Origin: Dehalococcoidia bacterium
GTDB lineage: Bacteria; Chloroflexota; Dehalococcoidia; SM23-28-2; RBG-16-64-32
Length of the DNA stretch: 32,617 nucleotides
NCBI GenBank assembly: GCA_030649945.1
Contig: JAUSFE010000110.1
Location: forward strand, 1-32,617
Direction of reading: 5' to 3'
The position numbers and the translations under genes are program-made. The notes under the pieces were generated by a model, which was not told where the DNA came from, made no database searches, and was given only the letters and a program-made list of their open reading frames with translations. Shown piece by piece: positions 1 through 7,469 of the stretch. Each line of letters starts with the position of its first letter. Position 1 is the first letter of the stretch.

Positions 1-664
1 GCACCTGCTCCACCGTCACGAACGGCGAGACGCCGGCCAGCCGCAGGTGGCGGTCCTCGTAATCGAACAGCGCCCAGGGCGTGACCACGCGCCAGGGCCC
101 CGTGCCGCGGGGCAGCCCCGCGCGCTCGCGGGCGCCCTCCGTGCCGTCCAGGAAGCCGGGCGACGAGATGAAGTCCACTCGCGGCACGAACTTGCGCTTC
201 TGCTGGTCCGTCATCAGCAGCGTCTTCCAGCACAGGGCCGCGATGCTGTCCGCGCCGCCGGGCCCGCCGAAGCGCCGGTGCTCCCCCTCGTAGTCGCCCA
301 GCGCGGTCGAGTTGATGTTGCCGAAGGGGTCCACCTGCAGCGTGTTCAGGATGCCGTAGTCCATGAGCCCGATCTGCGCCTGAAAGCCGACGCTGTTCAT
401 CGTCCCCCACTGGAGGGCCCGGTAGCTGGCGCGGCTGCTGACCATGGTCATGATGGGGTCCAGCGGCAGCATCGGCTCCGGGCTGATCACACCGTCCTCC
501 GTGACGTAGACGGCGTTGGGGGCGAAGAGCCTTTTCGCCAGCAGAATGGCGGCCATCGGCGAGCCGCCGCCGGCCACCCAGTAGGTGCGGGCGTTCTCGA
601 TCATGCGGGCCACCAGGCAGATCTGGTGCTCGCGCTCGTTGAAGTAGGATGCTTTTTCGCTCAT
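1..664 (-). CDS. CoA-transferase family beta subunit (partial, 3' end beyond window)
   Basis: Encodes at least 221 residues of a class I CoA-transferase-type beta subunit, cut by the left edge. Residues 54-58 read VTEDG, where these enzymes carry the E-x-G motif with the glutamate that forms the CoA thioester (E56 here). Residues 133-137 are the glycine loop GGPGG, preceded by GDYEGEHRRF. The start is the ATG at 664-662, preceded by a purine-rich AGAGGAGA site. Its natural partner is the alpha subunit at 2101-3081, but about 1.4 kb of other genes now lies between them. Related heterodimers act on glutaconate, 3-oxoacids or, as hydrolases (IpdAB type), on steroid-ring intermediates; the substrate cannot be read from this fragment. 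The family assignment is firm, the reaction is not. Confidence 0.85.
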   Translation of the reverse strand, partial: MSEKASYFNEREHQICLVARMIENARTYWVAGGGSPMAAILLAKRLFAPNAVYVTEDGVISPEPMLPLDPIMTMVSSRASYRALQWGTMNSVGFQAQIGLMDYGILNTLQVDPFGNINSTALGDYEGEHRRFGGPGGADSIAALCWKTLLMTDQQKRKFVPRVDFISSPGFLDGTEGARERAGLPRGTGPWRVVTPWALFDYEDRHLRLAGVSPFVTVEQV

Positions 665-684
665 GACAAATCTCCTCTTAAGCG

Positions 685-705
685 TCGCTCCTAAGCGAGT
701 ATACT
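685..705. promoter_or_regulatory. Overlapping divergent -10 box and small inverted repeat
   Basis: AGTATACT (698-705) is its own reverse complement, so it gives a TATACT -10 box on both strands, towards the antitoxin-like gene (716) and the CoA-transferase beta gene (664). A 5-bp inverted repeat, TCGCT-CCTA-AGCGA, sits next to it at 685-698 and could be an operator. No good -35 box is visible, so this is tentative. Confidence 0.3.
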
Positions 706-715
706 GAAAGCTGCG

Positions 716-892
716 ATGAAGTCCACGCAAAAGAAGCAGAACAAGATCCAGGCCGAGTCGCATCGGCGCACGCTGCAGGTGCTCCAGGACGAAAAGTTCA
801 TGGAGGGCGTGTACGAGGCGATGGCTGAGGCCGCCAAGGGTGAGCGAGGAGTACCGGCGAAGGAGTTGAAGCGCAAGTACAAGCGTGCGTGA
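716..892 (+). CDS. Small basic protein, antitoxin-like
   Basis: A 58-residue lysine/arginine- and glutamate-rich protein (MKSTQKKQNKIQ..., ending KELKRKYKRA). I recognise no named domain. The case for a gene is positional: its last 8 bases overlap the start of a RelE/ParE-like ORF, the usual antitoxin-first, toxin-second layout of type II toxin-antitoxin operons. The small, charged, probably helical composition fits an antitoxin. It lies on the opposite strand to its neighbours, and the stretch 716-1151 looks less GC-rich than they do, which suggests acquisition. The role is inferred from context alone. Confidence 0.5.
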   Translation: MKSTQKKQNKIQAESHRRTLQVLQDEKFMEGVYEAMAEAAKGERGVPAKELKRKYKRA

Positions 893-1151
893 GCACTTCT
901 TCTTGCCGCCTGCCCGGCGAGCCTTCGACGCGGCTGACCCGGACGACCAAACACAGTTCGACCTGATCATCGAGGGTTTGTGCGCTGACCCGAGCTTGGC
1001 GCCGCCCCTCAAGATTAGATTCGATGTTCCGCCGGTTGTGATCTTCCTCTACAACGATACTCAGTACTGGATTGCATACGACCTGCCTGACGACGCGACC
1101 GCTCGCGTGTGGATGATCGGCAAGGCGTCAGACGTTCCCCGGCCGTACTGA
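885..1151 (+). CDS. RelE/ParE-like toxin-family protein
   Basis: An 88-residue protein starting at GTG 885, inside the 3' end of the upstream small gene. The pattern DLIIEGLCADPSLAPPLK, then a strand with PPVVIFLYND, then YWIAYDLPDD and a final hydrophobic strand (ARVWMIG) resembles compact RelE/ParE-fold proteins that end in a beta-strand with small-residue turns. If so, it would be an mRNA-cleaving or gyrase-directed toxin held inactive by the 716-892 product. The catalytic residues of RelE are not obvious, so it could be a non-toxic relative. Size, overlap and fold pattern support the call moderately. Confidence 0.5.
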   Translation: MREHFFLPPARRAFDAADPDDQTQFDLIIEGLCADPSLAPPLKIRFDVPPVVIFLYNDTQYWIAYDLPDDATARVWMIGKASDVPRPY

Positions 1152-1182
1152 GCTTCTCGCCCCAGCCTTCAACCTCCAAGCC

Positions 1183-1245
1183 TCACCCCCCATACCCTTC
1201 CTTGATCGTCGCGCGAGCCATCATCTCCGCGTGGCTGGCGACCCC
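1183..1245 (-). pseudogene. Remnant copy of the CoA-transferase alpha 3' end
   Basis: These 63 bases match the last part of the alpha-subunit gene, including its stop codon. Positions 1183-1228 align with 2101-2146 (about 6 mismatches) and 1229-1245 align with 2186-2202 (2 mismatches). The 39 bases missing between the blocks are exactly the interval between two copies of CCATCATCTCC in the intact gene (2136-2146 and 2175-2185), so the copy lost them by slippage or recombination between short repeats. Nothing upstream of it encodes the rest of alpha. Confidence 0.8.
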
Positions 1246-1318
1246 CACTGCACAGCCCTCTCCCTAGAGGAGCTTGGCCGAGGGGAGTGAGGGCCTTGGT
1301 CTGCTTGCGGCGGTGTCG

Positions 1319-2104
1319 TCACGGCCGCGTCCCAGAGACACAAAATAACGTATCCGCATGGGTCGCCGAGTTGGGCGTCCAGCCGCTTGTCACCTGAATG
1401 TCGACGAAACCTGCTTGCCGATACGAATCGACGGCCTGCTCCTGCGTGTACCCGCGGGTCGCCGGCGAACGCGAATAGTGTTCGGAGGCAATCACTTCGC
1501 CATTCAGGATGACTTCATAGTCGTCTTCCGTGTGTTCCAGTTGGTTCACCAGGTCATAAGTGGAGCGCGACGAACGGCGCACCAACCCGCCGTCTTCTGG
1601 CCGGACGCCCTCGTATACAGTCTCTCTGGTGACGACGGGTTCCGTGTTTTCGCGTGACGAGAGCAGCATGAAGGGCATGACCAGCTTGCCGTTCGACTCC
1701 AGGTGGCTGAAGAAGCGTTTCATCGCTGCCCTGGCGTTGGCTGGATTGGTCACCAACTGAAACGAACTCGACGGTACAACGATGGTACGGTAGCGGCGTG
1801 GCAAATCCAAAGCCTCCATCGCGCGCTGGAAGAGTGTGGGATGCAGCCCCAATTTCTGCGCTTTCTCGCCACAGATGGCGAGCATTTCCGGGGAGTTGTC
1901 GACCCCGTCAATATCGACCCTCTCGATCATAAAATCGAGGAGTAAACGGCCGGTGCCACAGCCCACGTCCAGCACAGGCTGGCCGCTCTCGGCAACCACC
2001 GTCTTGAAGAAGCGGCGGTCCGGCCAGTCCGATGTATCGCCGCGCAGCAAGTCCCAGTAAGTGGCCAGCAAGCCGCTGTATTCGTAGTCTGTCTGCTTCG
2101 TCAC
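1319..2104 (-). CDS. Class I SAM-dependent methyltransferase
   Basis: A 261-residue Rossmann-fold methyltransferase. SAM-binding motif I is VLDVGCGTG (residues 44-52); the acidic residue after strand 2 is in IDGVDNSPEML, and the ALDLPRRYRTIVVPSSSF segment corresponds to motifs II-III. The C-terminal half (YEVILNGEVIASEHYSRSPA and onward) resembles the substrate cap of small-molecule or lipid methyltransferases; the substrate is unknown. The start is GTG at 2104, overlapping the stop of the alpha CoA-transferase gene (GTGA), so translation is probably coupled. The gene looks less GC-rich than the CoA-transferase genes and is bounded on its far side by a remnant of the alpha 3' end, so it is probably an insertion. 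Confidence 0.85.
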   Translation of the reverse strand: MTKQTDYEYSGLLATYWDLLRGDTSDWPDRRFFKTVVAESGQPVLDVGCGTGRLLLDFMIERVDIDGVDNSPEMLAICGEKAQKLGLHPTLFQRAMEALDLPRRYRTIVVPSSSFQLVTNPANARAAMKRFFSHLESNGKLVMPFMLLSSRENTEPVVTRETVYEGVRPEDGGLVRRSSRSTYDLVNQLEHTEDDYEVILNGEVIASEHYSRSPATRGYTQEQAVDSYRQAGFVDIQVTSGWTPNSATHADTLFCVSGTRP

Positions 2105-3081
2105 GCCCCGTACCCCTCCTTGATCGTCGCCCGCCCCATCATCTCCTTGACCCGCTGGTAGCCCACCAGCTTGTCCATCATCTCCGCGTGGCTGCTGACC
2201 CCGTAGATGTACTTCTCCAGGTACTTGTCGATCCAGCCGCGCATCGTCGCGCCCACCACCTCGATCACGTGGCCCATGTCGCTGGCGTAGCGGCCCTGCA
2301 TCTCGCCCGGGTAGGCGCCGAACGGCAGGTGGACGACGGCGTCCACGGCGTAGTAGGGGATCGTCGTGCGGCCGGGGTCGCGGCGGATCTCCTCTGTGTC
2401 GATGATCTCCTCCGTGGAGATGATCACCTTCTTCGAGGCGAACGCGGCCTCGACGTGCGAGATGCCGGTGCCAAAGATGCGCGCGTTGCCGTAGACGTCC
2501 GCCTGGTGCACGTGGATGAGCGCCACGTCCGGGTTCAGCGCCGGCACGATGGTGATGGGCTCACCCGTGTAGGGGTCCTGGATCAGCTTGGCGCCGGAGT
2601 ACTTGAAGCCGTCCGTGCCGCCGAAGGAGCGCACGGGGAGGAACGGCAACCCCATGGCGCCGGCCATCAGGCGGTTCGTCATCACCACGTTGGAGTACTC
2701 GAACGCCTGCACGCGCCCCTCGCGGATCGCCTGCTCGACGACGGGGCCGAAGAGGAAGAAGCCCACGTCCAGCTTGGAGGCGCAGCCGGCGCCGACGAGC
2801 AGGGCGGCCGCCACCCAGGTGAACTTGGCGCCCACCCAGAGGTCCTTCTTCCGCTGCCGGATCACCTCGCGGATCAGCGCCGAGGGCCCCCGCTGCAGGT
2901 AGTTGCACTCGTAGACCAGGTAATCGCCGTCGGCCACCAGCTTCTCGACGGCCTCCTTCTCGGACATGACCTTGGGGACCATGGCACGGTCCTTGTGGTC
3001 GCGCACCCACTCGCGGAAGCCGTCGGGGTCCACCTTCAGGTACTGGCCCTGGCCCTCGGCGATGATATCGAGTGTGGTCAT
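2101..3081 (-). CDS. CoA-transferase family alpha subunit
   Basis: A 326-residue class I CoA-transferase alpha-type subunit (glutaconate/3-oxoacid CoA-transferase or IpdA-like hydrolase). The N-terminal stretch KVMSEKEAVEKLVADGDYLV is the usual entry to the CoA-binding fold. The central GLPFLPVRSFGGTD and VALIHVHQADVYGNARIFG segments are family hallmarks. The ATG at 3081 is chosen because AAGGAG lies just upstream; an in-frame extension to 3150 has no comparable site and lies inside the preceding gene. Its ATGA overlaps the stop of the 3078-3794 gene. The beta subunit (1-664) normally follows directly, but here the methyltransferase, an alpha remnant and a toxin-antitoxin-like pair intervene. 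Confidence 0.88.
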   Translation of the reverse strand: MTTLDIIAEGQGQYLKVDPDGFREWVRDHKDRAMVPKVMSEKEAVEKLVADGDYLVYECNYLQRGPSALIREVIRQRKKDLWVGAKFTWVAAALLVGAGCASKLDVGFFLFGPVVEQAIREGRVQAFEYSNVVMTNRLMAGAMGLPFLPVRSFGGTDGFKYSGAKLIQDPYTGEPITIVPALNPDVALIHVHQADVYGNARIFGTGISHVEAAFASKKVIISTEEIIDTEEIRRDPGRTTIPYYAVDAVVHLPFGAYPGEMQGRYASDMGHVIEVVGATMRGWIDKYLEKYIYGVSSHAEMMDKLVGYQRVKEMMGRATIKEGYGA

Positions 3082-3794
3082 GGGTGTGCTCCTTGCAGAA
3101 AATGTTCGGCGTTTGCCGGTGGCAATACGAGGTTGACTTGCGCAAAGCACCCGGATTCCTCACCGGTTCTTGGCTGAAAGGGACGGCCCAATCCTACCCG
3201 AACTAGCGCCTCGTCCGCACGTAGTTCCCCTTGGCGGCTGCATTCTTTGCAGCGCCCAAAATGAGCGCGCAGGCCGATGTCTTCGACGGGGAACGCTCGC
3301 CAATCTTCTTCGGTGTCAGTGAAATTGGCCCGAAGGCCTTCGCCCTCGGCATAGATGCGAACGGCGCGGCAGTTCACCCCTGCCAGCGATCGTTTTCCTT
3401 TGTCGGGCCAAAATGCAGGGTTCCCGCGGCGCGAGTAATATTGAGGAGAGCCGTAGGCTTCACGGACGCTCCGAAAGCTAAGCGGTTCAAGACGCGCGTA
3501 GAGCGCCGGAGCCGAAAGAAGCCCTTGCTTTTGCAACGTGCTGACAACCCAACGAGAATCCTCACGGTGCGGGCGGCGGTAGCGGGTGGCCAATTGCCAC
3601 TTGACGTTCACCAAGTTTCCAGGCTGTAGGCCGCCGACCATATCAAGTAATTGGTCGTTTGGCTGCGGCTCGTGCAAACGGACGGTTTCCTTCCCGCTCA
3701 CGCCAGCAACGCAGAGCTTGTTGCCTTGCATTCGTGTGACGTCTGTAATCAATAGGGGCCGGGGCAGGCCGAAGAGCGACGCGAAGAAACTCAT
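3078..3794 (-). CDS. Predicted dual OB-fold protein paired with DUF488
   Basis: A 238-residue soluble protein. The N-terminal pattern LLITDVTRMQGNKLCVAGVS followed by VRLHEPQPND and GNLVNVKWQLATRYRRPHREDS resembles the dual OB-containing domain, a nucleic-acid-binding-like module. A cysteine pair (CKEC) lies in the C-terminal third. It starts one base after the stop of the DUF488 gene and its own stop overlaps the CoA-transferase alpha start (ATGA). The two upstream genes therefore look like one inserted, translationally coupled pair. Codon use is visibly less GC-rich than the flanking metabolic genes, which suggests transfer. The domain name comes from remembered family patterns, and the molecular role is unknown. 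Confidence 0.6.
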   Translation of the reverse strand: MSFFASLFGLPRPLLITDVTRMQGNKLCVAGVSGKETVRLHEPQPNDQLLDMVGGLQPGNLVNVKWQLATRYRRPHREDSRWVVSTLQKQGLLSAPALYARLEPLSFRSVREAYGSPQYYSRRGNPAFWPDKGKRSLAGVNCRAVRIYAEGEGLRANFTDTEEDWRAFPVEDIGLRAHFGRCKECSRQGELRADEALVRVGLGRPFQPRTGEESGCFAQVNLVLPPANAEHFLQGAHP

Positions 3795-3795
3795 G

Positions 3796-4158
3796 TCACT
3801 CGTCGAACCGCATTATGAGGTCACGCAGCAACGAACGGTGGCATCGGTCGGCGTCTTTGCACACGCAGATGACCGTCAGTCGCTCGCTCCGTGCTAGCTT
3901 GGCCAGGCGGTGGATCGCCGCCCTTTGGGCTTCGCCGGTCATTTCCCGTAGGTATTGGTTCTTGTATCGCTCCCAGTCGAGGATGCCATCCCTGAATGAT
4001 TGCAGTAGCGGCCGCGACGGCGCCAGCACCCGCAGGTACTCGTCGACTGCTTCCTGCGGGATTCCTCGTGGCCAGTATTGTGTGATGAGGACACGCATTC
4101 CATCCGACCTGTCCGGCCTCTCATAAATGCTCTTCATCCCGACATTGATCGCGTCCAT
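3796..4158 (-). CDS. DUF488 family protein
   Basis: A 120-residue DUF488 protein. The motif RVLITQYWPRGI near the N-terminus and the C-terminal VICVCKDADRCHRSLL (C98, C100, C106, H107, R108) are the conserved family signatures. The function is not established; the Cys-His-Arg cluster suggests a catalytic or metal site. ATG 4158 is taken as the start, but ATG 4137 (MKSIYERP) would also fit family length. It begins 6 bases after the PhzF-family gene and ends one base before the dual-OB gene, so the three are almost certainly cotranscribed. Confidence 0.8.
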   Translation of the reverse strand: MDAINVGMKSIYERPDRSDGMRVLITQYWPRGIPQEAVDEYLRVLAPSRPLLQSFRDGILDWERYKNQYLREMTGEAQRAAIHRLAKLARSERLTVICVCKDADRCHRSLLRDLIMRFDE

Positions 4159-4164
4159 GCCGGC

Positions 4165-5046
4165 CTACAACCGTATCTCCCCCTCGATGACGGTCACCGC
4201 CTGCCCGCCGAACTCGCACGATCCATCGTCGTCCAGCACGCGGATGTGCACGCGCCCCTCGCGGCCCAGTTCCATGCCCTGCCTGGAGACGTACTCGCGG
4301 CCGGTGCGGTCGAGCAGGCCGAAGCGCGCCAGGTACAGCGGCAGCGCGGCGTTGGCGCTGCCCGTCACCGGGTCCTCCGGCACGCCGGTCGCGGGCGCAA
4401 ACATGCGGAAATGTACACGCGCTGCGTCCTGGGAGCCATCATCGGTCAGCGCGAAGACCGCGACCCCGATCACCGAGAAGTCGCGGCTCAGGCGGGCCAG
4501 CGCGGTCATGTCCGGCTTGAGGCCGCCGACCGTCGCCGAGTCGCGAAGCTGCGCGAAGAGAAAGGCCGGGCCGTTGGCAATAGAGACGGGCGGCGGCTCC
4601 TTGCTCACAGCCGCGCCCAGCGCTTCCGAGATTGCGTCCGCCGAACTGCTGAAGTCGTGCACCAGCCGGGCCTGCGGCGCCCGCGCCCACAGGAGCATGT
4701 CCGCTCCCTGGCCCTCCACCCTCAGCTCAACGATGCCGACGCCGCACTGCTGGCGCAGGGTGGGGCCGCTCGCCAGCCCCGCCTCCAGGACGGCGTGTGC
4801 AGAGCCGATAGTCGGGTGGCCGGCGAAGGGCATCTCCTCGCGCGGTGTGAAGATGCGCAGCAGGTAGTCCGCGCCGGGCGCCGCCGGTGGCAGTACAAAC
4901 GTCGTCTCCGATAGGTTCGTCCAGCCCGCGATCCGCTGCATGTCCGCGTCACTGAGGCCCTCTGCACCCAGGACCACCGCCACGGCATTGCCGTAGCACG
5001 GCCGGTTGGTGAAGACGTCCACCTGTTTGAAGCGGTATGACGGCAT
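4165..5046 (-). CDS. PhzF family isomerase
   Basis: A 293-residue PhzF-type protein, a diaminopimelate-epimerase-like fold with two similar halves. The family glutamate lies in NLSETTF (E47). PFAGHPTIGSAH and EDPVTGSANAAL are the two characteristic loops at the interdomain active site. In phenazine producers PhzF isomerises dihydro-hydroxyanthranilate, but no other phenazine gene is here and most homologues act on unknown small molecules. The start ATG 5046 overlaps the GrpB stop by one base (TGATG). An in-frame extension further upstream runs antisense-like through the GrpB gene and is not used. Confidence 0.88.
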   Translation of the reverse strand: MPSYRFKQVDVFTNRPCYGNAVAVVLGAEGLSDADMQRIAGWTNLSETTFVLPPAAPGADYLLRIFTPREEMPFAGHPTIGSAHAVLEAGLASGPTLRQQCGVGIVELRVEGQGADMLLWARAPQARLVHDFSSSADAISEALGAAVSKEPPPVSIANGPAFLFAQLRDSATVGGLKPDMTALARLSRDFSVIGVAVFALTDDGSQDAARVHFRMFAPATGVPEDPVTGSANAALPLYLARFGLLDRTGREYVSRQGMELGREGRVHIRVLDDDGSCEFGGQAVTVIEGEIRL

Positions 5047-5642
5047 CAGGCAGTGGCTCCGCTGGGCTCGTCCGACCATTGCTTGCGGGCGAGGTCGTAG
5101 CCGGCCTTGCGCAGAACGCCGCGGACGAAGTCGCACTTGGCGTTGGCGTAAGCCTCCACGTCCCCGGCGTGCAGGGCGGCCAGCCCGCGCTTCAAGGCCT
5201 CGTAATCGCGCCTGGCGCCGGCGTCGGCGCGCAGGTAGTCGCGGAAGGTGATGTGCGCGTCCCACTCGCCGTGCCCGGTCTCGTACATGTGGATCTGGTG
5301 CGTGCGGCCCACGCCCGCGTGCACCTGGCCGGGCAGCGGCTCACGCGTCCGCTTGCGGAAGTAGATGCGGCCGGCGATGCCGTATTCGCCCAGGCACTCG
5401 TAGCCAAGCTCCACCAACGGCGTGATGCACTTCAGCGCATCGGCGGGCGAGCGCAGCGCGATCCCCATGTCGATAATCGGCTTCGAGGCGAGCCCTGGGA
5501 CGGCCGTGCTGCCCACGTGCTCGATCGCCACTGCCCAGCGCCCGATGGCCCCCTCCAGCCGTCGCCTCTCTTCCTCGAACATCCGGGGCCAGGAAGGGTC
5601 GTAATCGGCGAGCAAGATGGCGTCTGCGGTGGGGCGAGGCAT
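5046..5642 (-). CDS. GrpB family protein (UPF0157, nucleotidyltransferase-like)
   Basis: A 198-residue GrpB-family protein. The signature VAIEHVGSTAVPGLASKPIID (starting near residue 41) contains the G-S-T motif of the nucleotidyltransferase superfamily. H-x-H-M-Y and HITFRDYLRADAGAR in the second half are also typical. Members are proposed minimal nucleotidyltransferases, and one is fused to dephospho-CoA kinase elsewhere; the substrate is unknown. ATG 5642 is chosen because the family begins directly before ILLADYDPSWP; upstream in-frame codons look non-coding. It heads the minus-strand run GrpB-PhzF-DUF488-dual OB-CoA-transferase alpha-methyltransferase. Confidence 0.88.
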   Translation of the reverse strand: MPRPTADAILLADYDPSWPRMFEEERRRLEGAIGRWAVAIEHVGSTAVPGLASKPIIDMGIALRSPADALKCITPLVELGYECLGEYGIAGRIYFRKRTREPLPGQVHAGVGRTHQIHMYETGHGEWDAHITFRDYLRADAGARRDYEALKRGLAALHAGDVEAYANAKCDFVRGVLRKAGYDLARKQWSDEPSGATA

Positions 5643-5730
5643 GGCAGCGCCAGTATGATTGCCCGCCTGGGCCGGAAGTGTCAAGGAAGCCCCGCGCATG
5701 GGGAAGCTCCGCCCACGGCCCCACCCCGCC

Positions 5731-5826
5731 GAGCATTGGAGCAATAGAGCATCAGAGCACGAGGCCGGGCCGATTCAGCGTGGGTGGGGCTGGGGCATGC
5801 TCCAATGCTCCAGTGCTCTATTGCTC
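5731..5826. repeat. Intergenic GAGC-word inverted repeats
   Basis: The gap between the GrpB gene and the prepilin peptidase gene contains GAGCATTGGAGC (5731-5742) with its perfect reverse complement at 5799-5810, and GAGCAATAGAGCA (5739-5751) with its perfect reverse complement at 5814-5826. The pairs are offset rather than nested, so this is a small repeat family rather than one simple terminator hairpin. No gene is visible in 5643-5854. Confidence 0.7.
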
Positions 5827-5854
5827 AGGTGGTGGGGGGCGGCGGGGAGACGCT

Positions 5855-6736
5855 CTACCGCAGGAACAGCGCGATCACCGCGCCCAGCGCCAGGAACGGC
5901 CCGTGCGGGATGTAGTCCCGGCTGCCGCGCAGGCCTGTCAGCAGCAGGAAGCCGGCAACCACCCCGGCGGCGATCGTGCCGGCGAGGAGGCCGGTGACGA
6001 CGGCGGGGAAGCCGACGACGAAGCCGATGAGCACGATCATCTTGACGTCGCCCATGCCGAAGGCGCCCGGGCCGAAGGGCAGCGAGAACAGCAGGATCGC
6101 GCCGGCGAGCGCGACGGCGACGCCGCCTCCCAGGAGGACCGCGACGGCCGGCGTCTCCGGCCAGCCCCAGGACAGCGCGGCCGCCAGCAGTATGGCCGGG
6201 TAGATGATGCGGTTGGGCAGCAGCCTGCGCTCCAGGTCCGTTAGCGTCAGCGCCAGGAACACGGTGGCGAAGAGCCCGCCCAGGAGCGCGGCGCCCGCCT
6301 GATCGAAGACCACGTAGGAGATGCCGAACAACCCGCAGGCGCCGGCCGGCAGAACGAGCGCACGCAGCGGCAGTCGCGAGCCGCAGTCCGGACAGCGCCC
6401 GCGCCACCAGAGGAAGCCCACCAGCGGCATCGCGAACGCCGCGCGCAGCGGCGAACGGCAGCCGTCGCAGCGGTGCAGCGGGCCGCGCAGCTCGCTGTCG
6501 GAGTAGAAGCGGCCGAACAGGAGGTCCAGAGTGTGCCCCAGGGCCAGGCCGGCGGCCAGCGCCAGCGCCAGGCCCGTGGACACGAAGCTCAGCGCGGCGA
6601 ACACGGCCAGGGGAAGGAAAACGTAGGCCAGCAGCGCCGGGGCCGTGCGCCCCAGGCGGACCCGGGCCGGCGCGGCCGTGCTGGCGCGTACGAGCGCCGG
6701 GCTCAGCAGTGGCAGCGGGTCCAGTTGCAGCGACAT
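5855..6736 (-). CDS. tadV: Type IV/Tad prepilin peptidase (A24 family)
   Basis: A 293-residue polytopic aspartic protease that removes leader peptides from Flp pilins and TadE-type pseudopilins at the cytoplasmic face. The two catalytic aspartates are D167 (LTLTDLERRLLPN) and D230 in GMGD (227-230). A cytoplasmic loop carries two CxxC pairs (C90/C93 and C115/C118) that fit a zinc knuckle, as in full-length PilD enzymes. About eight hydrophobic segments are visible. The ATG at 6736 has GGAGGA upstream. It points away from the pilin genes, but its promoter-like element (6760-6788) matches those of the pilin and cpaB genes. Confidence 0.92.
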   Translation of the reverse strand: MSLQLDPLPLLSPALVRASTAAPARVRLGRTAPALLAYVFLPLAVFAALSFVSTGLALALAAGLALGHTLDLLFGRFYSDSELRGPLHRCDGCRSPLRAAFAMPLVGFLWWRGRCPDCGSRLPLRALVLPAGACGLFGISYVVFDQAGAALLGGLFATVFLALTLTDLERRLLPNRIIYPAILLAAALSWGWPETPAVAVLLGGGVAVALAGAILLFSLPFGPGAFGMGDVKMIVLIGFVVGFPAVVTGLLAGTIAAGVVAGFLLLTGLRGSRDYIPHGPFLALGAVIALFLR

Positions 6737-6759
6737 TCAGCTAATCCTCCGTCGAAGGT

Positions 6760-6788
6760 TAGACGATAGCCCCTCATCTTGCGTTACC
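6760..6788 (-). promoter_or_regulatory. ECF-type promoter of the prepilin peptidase gene
   Basis: On the minus strand GGTAAC (6788-6783), 17 nt, CGTCTA (6765-6760). The -10 part is identical to that in front of the ECF sigma gene at 18946-18973. It lies 24 bases upstream of the start codon, with the GGAGGA ribosome site in between. Confidence 0.65.
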
Positions 6789-6821
6789 CGCGCCACGGGT
6801 TGGACCGGGCCCCGGCCGCGC

Positions 6822-7457
6822 CTACCAGACGCCCGGCAGGACCCGCCAGCGCACCAGGCTCTTGTACCCGGCGTAGCCGTCCAGGATGCGCTCCTCGCGC
6901 ACGATGCGTGTCACCTGCAGGGCGCACCAGATGGCGATGATCAGGCCCGAGTACCACGTGGGCACCGCGATCAGGTAGCCCGCGAAAAACAGCGCCTCGA
7001 AGGCGTAGATGGGGTGGCGCACAAAGCGGTACGGCCCGTGCTGCACCAGCCCGCGGTCGGCCGGTACGATGCCGAAGCTGCGGCCGAGGGTGATCAGCGA
7101 GGCGGCCCAACCGGCGAGCGCCGCCAATTGCACGGCGGAAGCAACCGCGCCGGCGTCCCGCGCCTCCGGGCCCTTCAGAAAAGAGACGATGAAGGTGCCC
7201 GCCAGGGCGATGACCAGTTCCAGCTTGCCGCCCACACGCGTCGCGTCCCGCCGCACCATGAACAGCACCAGGGCGACGCTGTTGATCAGCACCAGGCCCA
7301 GCGTGGCCGGCGCCGGCGGAAACGGCGAGAGGCGCGCCTGGTTTACCGCCAGGAACAGCCAGACCAGCGCCGGCAGGACGTTGCCGGGCTGCATCAGCGC
7401 CCTCAGCAGCGGGCGCCGCGGTGAGCGCAGCCGGGTAGCGACGGAAGAAGCGGTCAT
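6822..7457 (-). CDS. Isoprenylcysteine carboxyl methyltransferase-like membrane protein
   Basis: An up-to-211-residue membrane protein with about five hydrophobic segments. The C-terminal HGPYRFVRHPIYAFEALFFAG motif and EERILDGYAGYKSLVRWRVLPG are the SAM- and substrate-binding signature of the ICMT/PEMT-like family. The substrate is not predictable; bacterial members modify lipids, small thiols or unknown acceptors. ATG 7457 leaves almost no leader after the candidate promoter at 7470-7498, so ATG 7394 (MQPGNVLPALVW, with GAGGG upstream) may be the real start. Its position between tadV and the pilins, and the shared promoter pattern, hint at a link to pilus assembly or envelope state; that is inference. 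Confidence 0.82.
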   Translation of the reverse strand: MTASSVATRLRSPRRPLLRALMQPGNVLPALVWLFLAVNQARLSPFPPAPATLGLVLINSVALVLFMVRRDATRVGGKLELVIALAGTFIVSFLKGPEARDAGAVASAVQLAALAGWAASLITLGRSFGIVPADRGLVQHGPYRFVRHPIYAFEALFFAGYLIAVPTWYSGLIIAIWCALQVTRIVREERILDGYAGYKSLVRWRVLPGVW

Positions 7458-7469
7458 TGGTCTGCTTGT

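Noticed and set aside
47..694. A 215-codon open frame on the plus strand
   Set aside because: Antisense to the CoA-transferase beta gene, with His/Gln/Val-rich composition and no ribosome site. The minus-strand protein is recognisable.
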